This document shows, in pieces, positions 30,925-41,792 of a DNA stretch of 64,000 nucleotides. Within the stretch, counting starts at the first letter, position 1, and each line of letters opens with the position of its first letter. The position numbers and the translations under genes are program-made. The DNA is from Paraburkholderia fungorum (lineage in GTDB: Bacteria > Pseudomonadota > Gammaproteobacteria > Burkholderiales > Burkholderiaceae). The stretch lies in NCBI RefSeq assembly GCF_900099835.1, contig NZ_FNKP01000004.1, positions 62,001 through 126,000 of the forward strand, in the 5' to 3' direction. Under the pieces are notes generated by a model, which saw only the letters and a list, made by a program, of their open reading frames with translations, was not told the DNA's origin and did not search any database.

Positions 30925-31247
30925 GGCTTCGGGTGATGATTTGTTCAAGAGGAGAAGTCAGTTTCATCGTCCAATTGACCATACGCGGTCAATTCGTCAA
31001 CAGATGGTCAAATCATGAAGCAAATCAAAGCTGCTTATCAAGCGAAAAATTAATTGCCGCCACTTGACCTTCCATAATTGACCCGACAATAATCACTCCC
31101 TTGGTTTATTTGTCCACCAATGGAAACATTAATAGAGCTGCCGGGCAGAGTACAGAAGCACCGTCACGGCGTGGGGAAGCCGCTATCCCTCTGCCTGCGC
31201 GCACAAAGCCCAATCGGCAATGTTTTTACTGAAATCAGAGAGGGACC
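30925..31247. promoter_or_regulatory. Porin/MFS divergent promoter with TTGACC half-sites
   Basis: An exact inverted repeat AATTGACC-N6-GGTCAATT spans 30973-30994. Further copies of the half-site occur as GGTCAA at 31006-31011 and TTGACC at 31064-31069 and 31078-31083. Five half-sites in about 110 bp between divergent genes suggest an operator for one regulator, perhaps the IclR protein encoded at 32,895. Confidence 0.6.
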
Positions 31248-32564
31248 ATGCTTACTGCCAGACGTACCAATGTGCGCTATTTGATGTTGCTGCTCGTGTT
31301 TGTCGGAACCGTCATCAACTATGTCGACCGCGCAAATCTCTCTGTTGCCGCTCCACTCTTGCGGCATGAGTTCGCGTTAGGGCCTGTTGAACTGGGCGTG
31401 CTTTTTTCCGCCTATTCATGGACGTACGTGCTTGCGAACATTCCAGGCGGATGGATCGTCGACCGTTTCGGATCACGTGTCATGTACGCTCTCGCGTTGC
31501 TCATCTGGTCAGCATTTACCGTCGCCCAAGGATTCGCAGGCCGTTTTTCAACCATCTTCGGCCTGCGGCTAGGTGTAGGCGTCGCGGAAGCGCCAACGTT
31601 TCCGATCAACAATCGTGTTGTCTCCGTATGGTTCACGCAACGCGAGCGTGGCAGCGCTACAAGCGTCTATCTGGTCGGCCAGTACCTCGGCATGGCGGCA
31701 TTCACGCCCGCTCTCTATTGGATCGCCAGTTCTTTCGGCTGGCGCGAGATCTTTTATGTCACGGGTGTAGCCGGCATAATCTGGGCGGCCGTCTGGTATC
31801 TGTTGTACCGCGATCCCGAGGCGTGCAAATGGGCTAACGCTGCAGAATTGCATTACATCCGCGTAGGAGGCGCGCTCATCGGTGCCCCACGTGCTCGAGC
31901 GTCGGGTGGATTTCCTTGGAGCAAACTCGCTCTCGTGTTTCGCAACCGTCAGATTATCGCTATCTGCGTCGGCAAGTTCGCGTCGCTCTCGTCGCTCTAC
32001 TTCTTTCTCACCTGGTTTCCGAGCTACTTGATCAGCGAACGTCACATGACCGTGTTGAAGGCCGGTGGAGTTTCGGCCGTGCCCTTCATCGCGGCATCCA
32101 TCGGTGTGCTCGCGGGCGGCGCACTATCCGACCTGCTGTTGCGGCAGGGCGCAACCGTGGGAACCGCTCGCAAGACACCGATCATCACCGGTTTGCTGCT
32201 CGTGCCAACAATGACCCTTGCGCTGCTGACCAACAGTAATGCCGCGGTGATTGCAATCATGTCGTTTGCGTTTTTCGCGCAGGGAGTCGCATCGGCCTCG
32301 TGGTCCTTGATTGGCGACATTGCACCGAAAAGCATGATCGGTATCACGGGCGGCGCGGTGAACTTTGCGGGTAATCTGTCAGGAATCGTTACCCCCATTG
32401 CGATCGGCTTCATTCTGCGCGAAACCGGTTCATTCGGCTGGGCGCTTGGTTTGATCAGCTTGTTTGCCGTGCTCGGCGCGTTCTCTTATCTGGTGTTGCT
32501 AGGAGAAGTAAAGCGCATCGAAATCGACGAGCCAGTTGATGCAATGACGATGAGCGACCGATAA
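31248..32564 (+). CDS. MFS transporter, anion:cation symporter (ACS) type
   Basis: The 438-residue carrier has about twelve hydrophobic helices and ACS-family marks: an N-terminal NYVDRANLSVAAPLL, the WIVDRFGSR loop 2-3 motif, and RLGVGVAEAPTFPINNR in helix 4. Family members import organic anions such as glucarate, galactonate or phthalate-type acids by proton symport. An AGAGGG site lies just before the ATG. It is divergent from the porin and followed by an IclR regulator, a usual arrangement for aromatic or sugar-acid uptake, though no catabolic gene is beside it. Confidence 0.9.
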   Translation: MLTARRTNVRYLMLLLVFVGTVINYVDRANLSVAAPLLRHEFALGPVELGVLFSAYSWTYVLANIPGGWIVDRFGSRVMYALALLIWSAFTVAQGFAGRFSTIFGLRLGVGVAEAPTFPINNRVVSVWFTQRERGSATSVYLVGQYLGMAAFTPALYWIASSFGWREIFYVTGVAGIIWAAVWYLLYRDPEACKWANAAELHYIRVGGALIGAPRARASGGFPWSKLALVFRNRQIIAICVGKFASLSSLYFFLTWFPSYLISERHMTVLKAGGVSAVPFIAASIGVLAGGALSDLLLRQGATVGTARKTPIITGLLLVPTMTLALLTNSNAAVIAIMSFAFFAQGVASASWSLIGDIAPKSMIGITGGAVNFAGNLSGIVTPIAIGFILRETGSFGWALGLISLFAVLGAFSYLVLLGEVKRIEIDEPVDAMTMSDR

Positions 32565-32894
32565 ACACACTGGCTGCGGCGCAGAGACCCACATATGGCG
32601 AGAGGCAGACCAATGCGCGTCAAGGTCTTTCTCATGCCTGTTGTCGCCTGACCACTTCAATAAGGATTCAATGTTGGGGTAATGCTCATTGGCGCGGAAA
32701 TGCGGCAATCCGGTCATCACGAATCAATTGCAGCGCAGGTTCCTGGCAGAAAAGCTAGGACAGCTCGTTCAGACGAGCATTTTTGAAGCGGTGCCGGTGG
32801 CCCGTCTGGTATCGTTAAGTCCAGCACGATCAGTTTTGGACCGGGTAAGATTGGTTGCACTGTGGCAACCACACGTACGGTCATAGGAACCATT
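32565..32894. other. Gap between MFS and IclR genes
   Basis: The 330 bp hold a weak terminator (listed) and the presumed iclR-type promoter. No gene is seen. Confidence 0.4.
32763..32784 (+). terminator. Weak Rho-independent terminator after the MFS gene
   Basis: A 6-bp stem GCTCGT / ACGAGC with a TCAG loop (32763-32778) is followed by A and five Ts. Confidence 0.55.
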
Positions 32895-33722
32895 ATGTCT
32901 GACTACACCGATGCGGCTTCGGATGCCGAAGATACCTACCTCGTCCCAGCCCTTGAGCGTGGGTTGCGTATCCTTGAGCTATTCTCCCACCACGATCCGG
33001 TGCTCACGCCCAACGACATTGCAATCCGGCTCGGCCTGCCGCGTACCACCGCTATCCGCCTCGTGCAAACCCTCGCGTCGCTTGGCTATCTCGAGCGTGC
33101 AAACCGCGACCGCGATTTCCGCCTCGGACCCCGCGTGACAAAGCTCGGCTTCGAATACATGAACTCGATGGAATTGACCGACATCGGTATGCCTGTCATC
33201 GAGAGACTTCGTGATGAAACGGGTTTTGCAAGCTATCTGCTTGTTCGCGACGAGCGCGACGTCGTCTTCATCGCGAAAGCGTGGACGCATGAGCTGACAC
33301 TTAACCGGATCAAGGTGAACGTCGGATCGCGCATTCCCGCGCACGCCTCCGTGCACGGCCATGTATTGCTGGGCGATCTGAGCGAGGCAGCAATGGAAAA
33401 ACTCTTCCCTGAGCCGATGCTGGCTACCTACACGCCTTACACGCCTCGCAACGCGAAGGAAGTCTACGAACGAGCCCAGAAGTATCTCGCCGAAGGATGT
33501 GCAGTCAGCGAATCGTCGTTCGAGCCGGGCATTTCGGTTGTCAGTACTTCTGTACGCGACAACTCGGGGATGATCGTTGCCGCCGTGACCTTGACTGTGG
33601 CGCGTCCATTTCTGGAGAAGACGCTGGTCGATCAAGGACTGGTGGGCCGCGTTAAAGCAGCCGCGCAGGATCTGTCCGAGCGACTTGGTTATTGTGGAAA
33701 AAGTGCTGGCGCACCCACGTAG
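32895..33722 (+). CDS. IclR-family transcriptional regulator
   Basis: The 275-residue protein starts at ATG 32895 (AGGA seven bases upstream). It has the IclR helix-turn-helix (LVPALERGLRILELFS, then LPRTTAIRLVQTLASLGYLE) and the C-terminal effector domain (IPAHASVHGHVLLGDLS, GCAVSESSFEPGISVVS). It likely regulates the MFS/porin pair upstream. IS110 sequence begins about 50 bases after its stop, so any downstream partner has been lost. Confidence 0.9.
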   Translation: MSDYTDAASDAEDTYLVPALERGLRILELFSHHDPVLTPNDIAIRLGLPRTTAIRLVQTLASLGYLERANRDRDFRLGPRVTKLGFEYMNSMELTDIGMPVIERLRDETGFASYLLVRDERDVVFIAKAWTHELTLNRIKVNVGSRIPAHASVHGHVLLGDLSEAAMEKLFPEPMLATYTPYTPRNAKEVYERAQKYLAEGCAVSESSFEPGISVVSTSVRDNSGMIVAAVTLTVARPFLEKTLVDQGLVGRVKAAAQDLSERLGYCGKSAGAPT

Positions 33723-33851
33723 AAAAAGCGAATCGCGGGAGACGCGCGACGGTCCTGTTGTTGATTTACTGAGATGGACCCCGCGCCCCTTCGGGGAAGC
33801 GCGGTACATACTGAATGTCGTCTTCACCAGACCACATCGGGAGGTTCATCG

Positions 33852-33976
33852 ATGGAAATCGATATTCTCGGCATTGATCTAGCCAAGCACGTCCTCCAGT
33901 TGCACGGCACTGAACGCAGTGGGCGGCCTATCCACCGCTCCAAAGTCGGTCGTGAGGCATTAATCGAGACAGTTCA
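33852..33976 (+). pseudogene. IS110-family transposase 5' fragment
   Basis: ATG 33852 starts MEIDILGIDLAKHVLQLHG, the conserved IS110 N-terminus with its first catalytic Asp. After about 40 codons it is cut by an IS3 end (TGTAGTGG at 33977). Confidence 0.75.
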
Positions 33977-35048
<1,072 letters not shown>

Positions 35049-36714
35049 TGTTGATTTGCACCGAATCCTGACCCACCGGGGATGCGGACAAAATCCTGGA
35101 CTACTTTGGAGGTAGTCCATGTATTCATACGAAGACCGCGTTCGGGCGGTCGAGCTGTACCTGAAGCTCGGTAAGCGCCTCAAGGCGACAATCCGCCAGT
35201 TGGGTTACCCGACGAAGAATTCTCTCAAGGCGTGGTGTGAGGAATTCGAGAAGAGTGGCGATCTGCAGAAAGAATATGTTCGTGCCAAGCCGAAGTACTC
35301 AGAGGAACAGAAGAACCTTGCACTTGAGCATTACGTCAATCACGGGCGGTGCGTCAGCTTTACCCTCCGGGCATTAGGCTATCCCTGTCGCCAGATACTG
35401 ACAGCGTGGGTTCGCGAGCGCTATCCTGAAGCCAGGACATACGTGGTTGGCAAGCGAGGTCGACCGGCCGCGTCATTGCCGTCCAGGCAAGCCGCAGTGT
35501 ACGAACTGTGCACACGGCAAGGAAGTGCGGAAGCGGTGGCGCGAAAGCTGGACGTCGACAGGGTGACGCTGTACAACTGGAAGAACCAGTTACTCGGGCG
35601 AGAGGCCCCTGCATCCATGAAGCGCGACAAGAGATCACCCGCAGAGACGGATCGGGACGAACTGGAGCGGCAGGTCGAAGAGCTCCGGCGCGACATCCGC
35701 AATCTGCAGCTTGAACACGACCTGTTGAAGAAGGCGAATGAACTCGTAAAAAAAGACCTGGGCGTCGACCTGCCACTCCTGAGCAACCGGGAGAAGACAG
35801 CGCTGGTTGACGCCCTGAGAAAAGAATACGGTTTGGCTGAGATGCTTGCGCGGTTGGACCTGGCGCGCAGCTCCTATTTCTACCATCGGTCGTCCATACG
35901 GCTTGCCGACAAATATGCAGAGGTCCGTTGTACCGTTGCTGAGATCTTCGAGGACAATCACCGATCCTACGGCTATCGTCGGGTGCAGGCAGCGCTCAGC
36001 CGGCAACGGGTGTTTCTATCGGAGAAAGTCGTGCGTCGCCTCATGAAACAGGGTGGCCTTCACGCAGCAAGGCCCAGGCGTCGCCGATACCGTTCTTATA
36101 TCGGAGAAATCAGCCCTGCCCCAGATAACATCATCAATCGCGATTTCCATGCTGATGCCCCGAACGAAAAGTGGGTCACGGATATCTCCGAATTCCAGAT
36201 TCCCGCGGGGAAGGTATATCTATCGCCCATGATCGACTGCTTCGATGGCATGGTAGTCAGCTGGACGATTGGCACAAGCCCCGACGCAGAGCTCGTGAAT
36301 ACCATGTTAGATGCGGCTATCGAGACCGTGACCGAGGACGATGAGACGCCAATCGTGCATTCAGATCGGGGTGGCCACTACCGATGGCCGGGCTGGCTAT
36401 CGCGGGTTGCAAAGGCTAATCTGGTCCGGTCCATGTCGCGTAAAGCCTGTTCACCTGACAACGCGGCCTGTGAGGGATTCTTTGGCAGGCTGAAGACCGA
36501 GATGTTTTATCCAGGAGACTGGCGTTCGACGACCATCGCGGAGTTCGTTGAGGTACTGAACGGCTACATTCGCTGGTACAACGAGAAGCGGATCAAGGGC
36601 TCCCTTGGCTATCTCAGCCCGATCGAGTACCGAGAAAGCCTCGGGCTAACGACGTAAATCAGTCCAGGAAAATGTCCGCATCCCCTGTGGGTCAGGATTC
36701 CATGCAAATCAACA
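35049..36714 (+). mobile_element. IS3-family insertion sequence, apparently complete
   Basis: The terminal inverted repeats start TGTTGATTTGCA and continue for about 45 bp with few mismatches (left 35049 inwards, right 36714 inwards), with 5'-TG and CA-3' ends as in IS3. One uninterrupted transposase gene fills the interior. No target duplication is visible, and the right flank is not the continuation of the interrupted IS3 element, so a deletion or recombination followed insertion. Confidence 0.75.
35119..36657 (+). CDS. IS3-family transposase, single long frame
   Basis: The 512-residue protein joins what are usually separate OrfA and OrfB parts: helix-turn-helix segments in the first 150 residues, a leucine-zipper-like coiled coil (about 175-215), then the rve integrase core with VTDISEFQIPAGKVY, IVHSDRGGHY and DNAACEGFFGRLKTE, giving the D-D-E triad. 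It ends YNEKRIKGSLGYLSPIEYR. No frameshift or stop is seen, so this is the only element in the window with an undamaged transposase. Confidence 0.9.
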   Translation: MYSYEDRVRAVELYLKLGKRLKATIRQLGYPTKNSLKAWCEEFEKSGDLQKEYVRAKPKYSEEQKNLALEHYVNHGRCVSFTLRALGYPCRQILTAWVRERYPEARTYVVGKRGRPAASLPSRQAAVYELCTRQGSAEAVARKLDVDRVTLYNWKNQLLGREAPASMKRDKRSPAETDRDELERQVEELRRDIRNLQLEHDLLKKANELVKKDLGVDLPLLSNREKTALVDALRKEYGLAEMLARLDLARSSYFYHRSSIRLADKYAEVRCTVAEIFEDNHRSYGYRRVQAALSRQRVFLSEKVVRRLMKQGGLHAARPRRRRYRSYIGEISPAPDNIINRDFHADAPNEKWVTDISEFQIPAGKVYLSPMIDCFDGMVVSWTIGTSPDAELVNTMLDAAIETVTEDDETPIVHSDRGGHYRWPGWLSRVAKANLVRSMSRKACSPDNAACEGFFGRLKTEMFYPGDWRSTTIAEFVEVLNGYIRWYNEKRIKGSLGYLSPIEYRESLGLTT

Positions 36715-37649
36715 GTCCATTGCCTGATTCCATGATGAAAAAACGGAAGTGGCGGCCGCGCAGTACGCCGTCACCCCTTGCGTCGGCCCCACACAGGCGC
36801 CCGCCGTGGAGTGTATCCGAAAGCTGCAACGCGTAGGTGCCGGACGGCTTATACCGGTACGGACCGCCATAGCGGAAAAGTTCGTGATTGCGCGCGGATA
36901 AAAACGGTCGCGACGTGGGTGACGCTCTTCGCCAAGACCGTTACCCGGATAGCTGTTCACCCCACCCTGCCCTAAAATTTGAGTGACTGGGTGTTGGGTC
37001 GAGCGACTTGAGACCTTGCAAAGAAAAGCGCCGCCCCGTTTTCGGGCATCATTTCACGGTCCCATCCCAGCCGCCATGACAAAGAAAAAGCCTGCCCGTC
37101 TGCTTCGCGGTCGCTCCACATCGGCTGTTTCCGATGAAACGGGATGCTGCTACAGGAGTTGTGCTGCGAACCCGGTTGCCCATGGACCGTCGGCTGCACG
37201 GCGAGGCTGAAGGATTGGCCCTGAATCACCTCGCGCAGGTTGGCATGATCACCGGCTTTATTGCCCGTGAGGGTTAAGGGCATGTGCCGCTGGCGCGCGT
37301 CGCGGTACTCAAGCAGGCACTGGGCGATGCGTTGCTTGCGTTTGCTGGTTTGATGAAAGCGGCAAGCTGGCGTGCCGGTCTCCGTCCCTGACTGACAGTC
37401 GGACTGCTGTGGTCAACGAAAATAACCGGACGGTTACGACTGTTCGCCTCGAAACGTTTGCGAGAACGAGCGATCAACTTGACTATCTGATGGAACAGGC
37501 GGCACGCAAACCTCGCTCGGCATGCGCGCGCCGAAATGCGTTCCAGGAGCCGAGAGCGGTTCGAACACTCTCCCTCTTCTGACATCGCTTTCCGCGTACC
37601 TGGAGGGAACGCTTATTGCGGCAAGAACATCACTATTCCCGGAGGCGAT
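36715..37649. other. Region of unassigned gene fragments
   Basis: No intact gene is supported. On the minus strand a frame without a start reads ARNHELFRYGGPYRYKPSGT and ends at the IS3 right border, suggesting a gene cut by the element. Further right, minus-strand frames contain TLTGNKAGDHANLREVIQG and RKRFEANSRNRPVIFVDHSS in different frames, also relic-like. I do not recognise either family. Confidence 0.3.
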
Positions 37650-37655
37650 GTGAAA

Positions 37656-38327
37656 ATGTTCAGTGCTGCTGTTTTCGATGTGGACGGGACGCTCATCGAC
37701 TCTGTCGATCTGCATGCACTCGCCTGGCACGAAGCATTCGCCCAATTCGGCCATAAGGTCAGCTTTGCTTCAGCACGCAGCCAGATCGGCAAGGGTGGCG
37801 ACAAGCTTCTTCCCGTCTTTCTGAGCAGGGCAGAGATCAAGGACCATGGTGACGCGCTTGAGCAATGGAGAAGCAAACGCTTCAAGGATCAATACCTCAA
37901 CTGCGTGCGACCATTTTCTGCGGTGCCAGACCTGTTTCACTGGCTGCAAGGTCGGGGCACGAAAATCGCGGTTGCCTCCTCGGCCCGGAGAGCGGAACTC
38001 GATATCTATCTCGACATCGCCGACATAAAGAATACTGTCGATGTCACGGTGTCGTCCGAGGACGTCAGCGAATCGAAGCCGGCGCCTGACATCTTCGCTG
38101 CTGCCGTGGAGAAGCTCATGGTGTCGCCGCGCGAGGCGATCGCCATTGGCGATACGCCCTATGACGCGCAGGCGGCGGGCGGTGTTGGTATGGCGACTAT
38201 TGGTGTCCTCTCCGGTGGATTCTCCGAGACCGAACTGAGAGCGGCCGGGTGCTCAGCGATATACACAAGCGCCTCCGGCCTCTTAGCCTGTGCCAACGAG
38301 GCTTTTTCTAAGCCAGCAGCCTGTTGA
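37656..38327 (+). CDS. HAD-superfamily phosphatase (beta-phosphoglucomutase/phosphoglycolate phosphatase-like)
   Basis: The 223-residue protein has the HAD motifs DVDGTLIDS (residues about 8-16, nucleophile Asp), a Ser in VASSARR, Lys in SESKPAPDIF and the acidic motif IGDTPYDA. The cap domain is of the small alpha-helical type. GGAGG lies ten bases before ATG 37656; a GTG two codons earlier is possible. The substrate is a small phospho-ester, not definable here. It heads the stress-gene region. Confidence 0.85.
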   Translation: MFSAAVFDVDGTLIDSVDLHALAWHEAFAQFGHKVSFASARSQIGKGGDKLLPVFLSRAEIKDHGDALEQWRSKRFKDQYLNCVRPFSAVPDLFHWLQGRGTKIAVASSARRAELDIYLDIADIKNTVDVTVSSEDVSESKPAPDIFAAAVEKLMVSPREAIAIGDTPYDAQAAGGVGMATIGVLSGGFSETELRAAGCSAIYTSASGLLACANEAFSKPAAC

Positions 38328-38748
38328 CAGTCGAGTTGTTGCTGGGCCGCTAGCCCGGATTGCCACATCACTCACGCGTCATCTTCTGGCAGTAACCTGT
38401 ATCGCACGGCCCTCAAGAACAGGGCCGATCCTGGTTGCGGTCATGATCGAGGACGAGGCGATGAGGACAGTGAATCTGCGAGTGCCGTGTGACGAGACGT
38501 CAGCATCGCTCGATGATCTGACTGCATGGGCGGGTCTCACAGGCATCGATGCCGTTCCATCTTGCGACAAGACGCAATGCGCGGGATGAAGATGGGTAAT
38601 CGGCGCGGCTGTACACAATCTATGTAAGTGACAGTTTTTTTGAGCAGTTTTCAAGGTGGCGAAGCTTTATCGAGCAATAAACCGCTGGGTTGCACATGGC
38701 GATTCTATTGCTGTGCCGGTCCTTTTCCCTATGACCCGGGAGGTCAGA
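38328..38748. other. Gap between HAD and DUF2934 genes
   Basis: Apart from the terminator at 38609-38641 nothing is recognised. A 48-codon frame at 38446-38589 lacks family resemblance. Confidence 0.35.
38609..38641 (+). terminator. Possible terminator downstream of the HAD gene
   Basis: CTGT-A-CAC pairs with GTG-ACAG (38609-38634, one bulge, 11-base loop) and is followed by seven Ts. Confidence 0.5.
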
Positions 38749-38922
38749 ATGAACACACCCGTAACCGAAGAACAAATCCGCACCGTCGCATTTTCGCTTT
38801 GGGAAGAAGCAGGAAGTCCGGAGGGTCAGGCGGACGAATTCTGGGAAAAGGCCCGACAGCAACTGGGTGTCGACAGCGCCCCCTCCGACCCTGCCAGTGA
38901 GGGTGAACCGCAAACTGCCTGA
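38749..38922 (+). CDS. DUF2934 small protein
   Basis: The 57-residue product, starting after an ideal GGGAGG site with a five-base gap, carries the DUF2934 pattern: IRTVAFSLWEEAGSPEGQ, then EFWEKARQQL. Its function is unknown. Relatives are small soluble proteins common in rhizosphere Proteobacteria and often lie near stress genes, as here. Confidence 0.8.
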   Translation: MNTPVTEEQIRTVAFSLWEEAGSPEGQADEFWEKARQQLGVDSAPSDPASEGEPQTA

Positions 38923-39294
38923 TCCGGATCATTGCGTGACTTCAATGAGCGGAACCAGTGCATGTCGCAGAATGGCCAATGTATTTGCTCTTCATCCGCG
39001 CGATAGCAATGCATGGTCCCGCTGCGGCGAGAGTTTGCTCTATTGATCAGCGTTGATTCGTGACCTGGAAGCCTATAGGGTCTCGCTCTCCGGGAAATCA
39101 TTGATTCCCTTGTCCAGAGGGATGTGTGTTTGGACGGCTCATCGTGCGCGATGGGCCATTTTTTCTCCGCGCATCCGCTAAGGGTGAATCAGTTCATTGA
39201 GAACACGGTCGCCAAATAAACTCGCGCTGTCCTGCTGCCCCGCGTTGCGCCAGCAACCGTACCCGTACTTCGGTCGACCGGATAAGCGCATTCG
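38923..39294. other. Gap between DUF2934 gene and recQ-like gene
   Basis: It contains a strong plus-strand terminator (39136-39164) and a smaller hairpin GGGAA/TTCCC just before it. No gene is seen. The terminator is over 200 bp past the DUF2934 stop, which leaves room for a short non-coding transcript. Confidence 0.4.
39136..39164 (+). terminator. Rho-independent terminator
   Basis: A 9-bp stem GGCTCATCG / CGATGGGCC (one G-T pair, loop TGCG) is followed by A and six Ts. Confidence 0.8.
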
Positions 39295-41091
39295 TCATGG
39301 CGTACCTGCCTTCGCCGGTCTTACACGGCTCGCAAGGAATGTCCGCCTGCTACCATCCGGGAACTGCACGGCGACCTGTGTACTGGTTGCCATTGTGATT
39401 TCACCGCGGCCATATCGCGACACGCGCACCGCATCGCCAGGCGTCCACGTCTGTTTCGTACCGCCGTCGGACGCTTCCTCCATTGCCATAGGGCTACCCG
39501 GGATAATCTTCTGCGCCGCCCCCACGCTGATCTCCGGCGGATGCATGCAGTTGTCGCATACCTTGCACCGCGCGAACTCCGGTCGCTCTCCGTAATAATC
39601 GAGAATCGTTCTCCACCGGCACCCGCCTGTCTGGGCGTAATCAATCATTCTCTGCAGCGTTTTACTGTCACGCATGCTCATCTGCTCGAACTGCGCGGCG
39701 GCGTTAGCAATGACATCCACCGTCGACCCGGCGCCTCCGCTGCTGGACAGGCACCGCTCGAGCACCCGATACCGCCGTTGCCGATCGCGCGCAATCAGAC
39801 GCGCGTCCACCAGCATATGCAACGCCACTTTCAGCTTGCCGCTGCCGCTATCATTCAATTCCCGCTTCAGCGCTGTGATTGTCCCGCCTGGTCCAGCTTG
39901 CGCGCCAGCGGACTTCACCGCGTCATAGACCCGTTGCGCGAGCGCAAGCCCCGGATATCGGCCTGCCTGAAAAAACTGCTGGATGCGCCTGTCGTTCAGA
40001 TCGAAGAGCAGCACACAGTCGGCCGGTTCACCATCGCGTCCGGCCCGACCCGTCTCCTGGTAATAGGCATCAAGACTCCCAGGCATCTGGTAATGAATCA
40101 CAAAGCGGATGTCGGCCTTGTCGATGCCCATGCCGAAAGCGTTGGTCGCGACCATAAGCCGGGTAGCGCCGGACATGAACTGCTCCTGTGCCTGTTCGCG
40201 CATGCGCGCCCCCAGCCTGCCGTGATAACGAGAAACGGACTCGCCCGCCTCGAGGAGCCAGCCGTACACGCGTTCCACGTCGGCGACGGTCGCTGCATAC
40301 ACGATGCCGGTACCACGCATCGACGTAATCAGTTCGCGCAGATGTTCCTGCTTCGCTTCAACCGCACGGCGTGCTCCATCCTTGCCGCCCGCAGCGCTGA
40401 CCTGTACAACCCGGTAGCGCAGATTTGCGCGCAGCGTGCCAGTGCGTACCACATTTGTGTCGCGCAACCCGAGCGACCGGATTATGTCGTCAAGCACTGC
40501 GGCCGTGGCCGTCGCTGTCAGCGCGAGCACCGGTGGCCGGCCGAGCGTCTTGACGGCGCTGCCAATATCCAGGAAAGCTGGGCGGAAATCATGCCCCCAC
40601 TGGGAGACGCAGTGTGCTTCATCGACGACGACGAGGCCGACGCGCAAACCGGGACCCGAGTGCAGCATTTCGATAAAAGCTGGTTGAGCCAACCTCTCTG
40701 GGGTGACGAACACGATGCTGCACGCACCGGCGGCCACCCGTCTCAAGGCTTCACGTTCGGCCCGCGCACCAAGTGTACTGTTGACCAGCGTGCAATCGAT
40801 GCCAGCGGCCAGCAGCTTGTCGGCCTGATCCTTCATCAATGCAATCAAAGGGGAGACGACAAGCGTGATGCCCTCAAGATGTAGCGCGGGCAACTGGTAG
40901 CAAAGCGATTTGCCCGCGCCCGTCGGCATCGTGGCGAGCGTGTCCCGTCGCTGCAAGATACTGCGGATAATGTCTTCCTGACCTTTCCGCAAGCGCGTGA
41001 TGCCGAACATTTCGCGCATTGTTTTGCGCATGCTGCGCATACGCTGCTCCAGCGCTCGATCGGGTGTGTTACCGCTCGCGGATAAAGTCAT
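39295..41091 (-). CDS. RecQ-family ATP-dependent DNA helicase
   Basis: With the start at ATG 41091 (GGAG five bases upstream) the protein has 598 residues. It shows Walker A TMPTGAGKSLCYQLPA, the DEAH box VVDEAHCVSQWGHDF, a TATAT motif III, and motif VI QETGRAGRDG. The zinc-binding Cys set follows (GGCRW...RCKVCDNC). In place of an HRDC domain the C-terminus has a short basic beta-rich tail (GDAVRVSRYGRGEIT...VQFPDG) like the DUF3553-type ends of some stress-region RecQ paralogs. It unwinds DNA 3'-5' during repair; this is probably an accessory copy, not the housekeeping recQ. Confidence 0.9.
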   Translation of the reverse strand: MTLSASGNTPDRALEQRMRSMRKTMREMFGITRLRKGQEDIIRSILQRRDTLATMPTGAGKSLCYQLPALHLEGITLVVSPLIALMKDQADKLLAAGIDCTLVNSTLGARAEREALRRVAAGACSIVFVTPERLAQPAFIEMLHSGPGLRVGLVVVDEAHCVSQWGHDFRPAFLDIGSAVKTLGRPPVLALTATATAAVLDDIIRSLGLRDTNVVRTGTLRANLRYRVVQVSAAGGKDGARRAVEAKQEHLRELITSMRGTGIVYAATVADVERVYGWLLEAGESVSRYHGRLGARMREQAQEQFMSGATRLMVATNAFGMGIDKADIRFVIHYQMPGSLDAYYQETGRAGRDGEPADCVLLFDLNDRRIQQFFQAGRYPGLALAQRVYDAVKSAGAQAGPGGTITALKRELNDSGSGKLKVALHMLVDARLIARDRQRRYRVLERCLSSSGGAGSTVDVIANAAAQFEQMSMRDSKTLQRMIDYAQTGGCRWRTILDYYGERPEFARCKVCDNCMHPPEISVGAAQKIIPGSPMAMEEASDGGTKQTWTPGDAVRVSRYGRGEITMATSTQVAVQFPDGSRRTFLASRVRPAKAGTP

Positions 41092-41270
41092 CTGTTCTCC
41101 AGGTGGGGAGAGAGCCGGCAACCGGCGGCATTCAAGCGGACGCAGAACCAGCGCGGCAACCATCATGCTGTGCATGCGAACGCCGAACAATTCAGCTTCA
41201 ATGGAATCCGGCGCCACCGTGACCCAAATCCGTCCTGTTCACTTTCAGCGCGGCGTAGGCCTCGCCACAG

Positions 41271-41792
41271 TCAGTGCTGAACGTCGTCGGATCCAGCCGG
41301 AGTGGCCGGGTCGCCCAAGGTGTTGATGACTACCCCGCGCGACGCGTCGTCACCACGCCTGGCGACCAGACCATCGCCGCCTGCGGCGCTGTCCGGCAGA
41401 ATTACCAGCGAAGGTACGGCCCGTCGGTTCTCGTTCGTCTCTGACAGGATCGAAGCTATCGAAGCGGGATCGGAATAGTCCCGCACAAGACCAACAAGCG
41501 CGTTGTGGGCCTGAAAGCCTATGTCGCCGAAATGGCGCCAGTATGCGACCTGCTTCTTCACCGTCGCGGGCAACAACCGCATTGGCAACTCTATGCACTC
41601 CGCCGCCGACTGCGGCGAGAACACGGCGCCCGCGAGGGCCCGCTGCTCAAGCAGCGATGTCTTCAGGGTCTGCACATTCAGTTCAATCACCCTTTCCACG
41701 GCGGTGTAGATTGCGCCAAGCGAATCGATAAAGAAAGCGGCCGGAATCGCAAGATCACGGCGAACAGTTTTGGTCGGGATAGCTTGTTCCAT
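41271..41792 (-). CDS. Phasin-family protein
   Basis: The 173-residue protein starts at ATG 41792 (GGAG five bases upstream). The middle is an amphipathic helical region typical of phasins: AIYTAVERVIELNVQTLKTS, then RLLPATVKKQVAYWRHFGDI. Phasins coat polyhydroxyalkanoate granules, and some act as chaperone-like stress proteins. The C-terminal 50 residues are Ala/Gly/Asp-rich and probably disordered. No PHA synthase gene is near. Confidence 0.75.
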   Translation of the reverse strand: MEQAIPTKTVRRDLAIPAAFFIDSLGAIYTAVERVIELNVQTLKTSLLEQRALAGAVFSPQSAAECIELPMRLLPATVKKQVAYWRHFGDIGFQAHNALVGLVRDYSDPASIASILSETNENRRAVPSLVILPDSAAGGDGLVARRGDDASRGVVINTLGDPATPAGSDDVQH

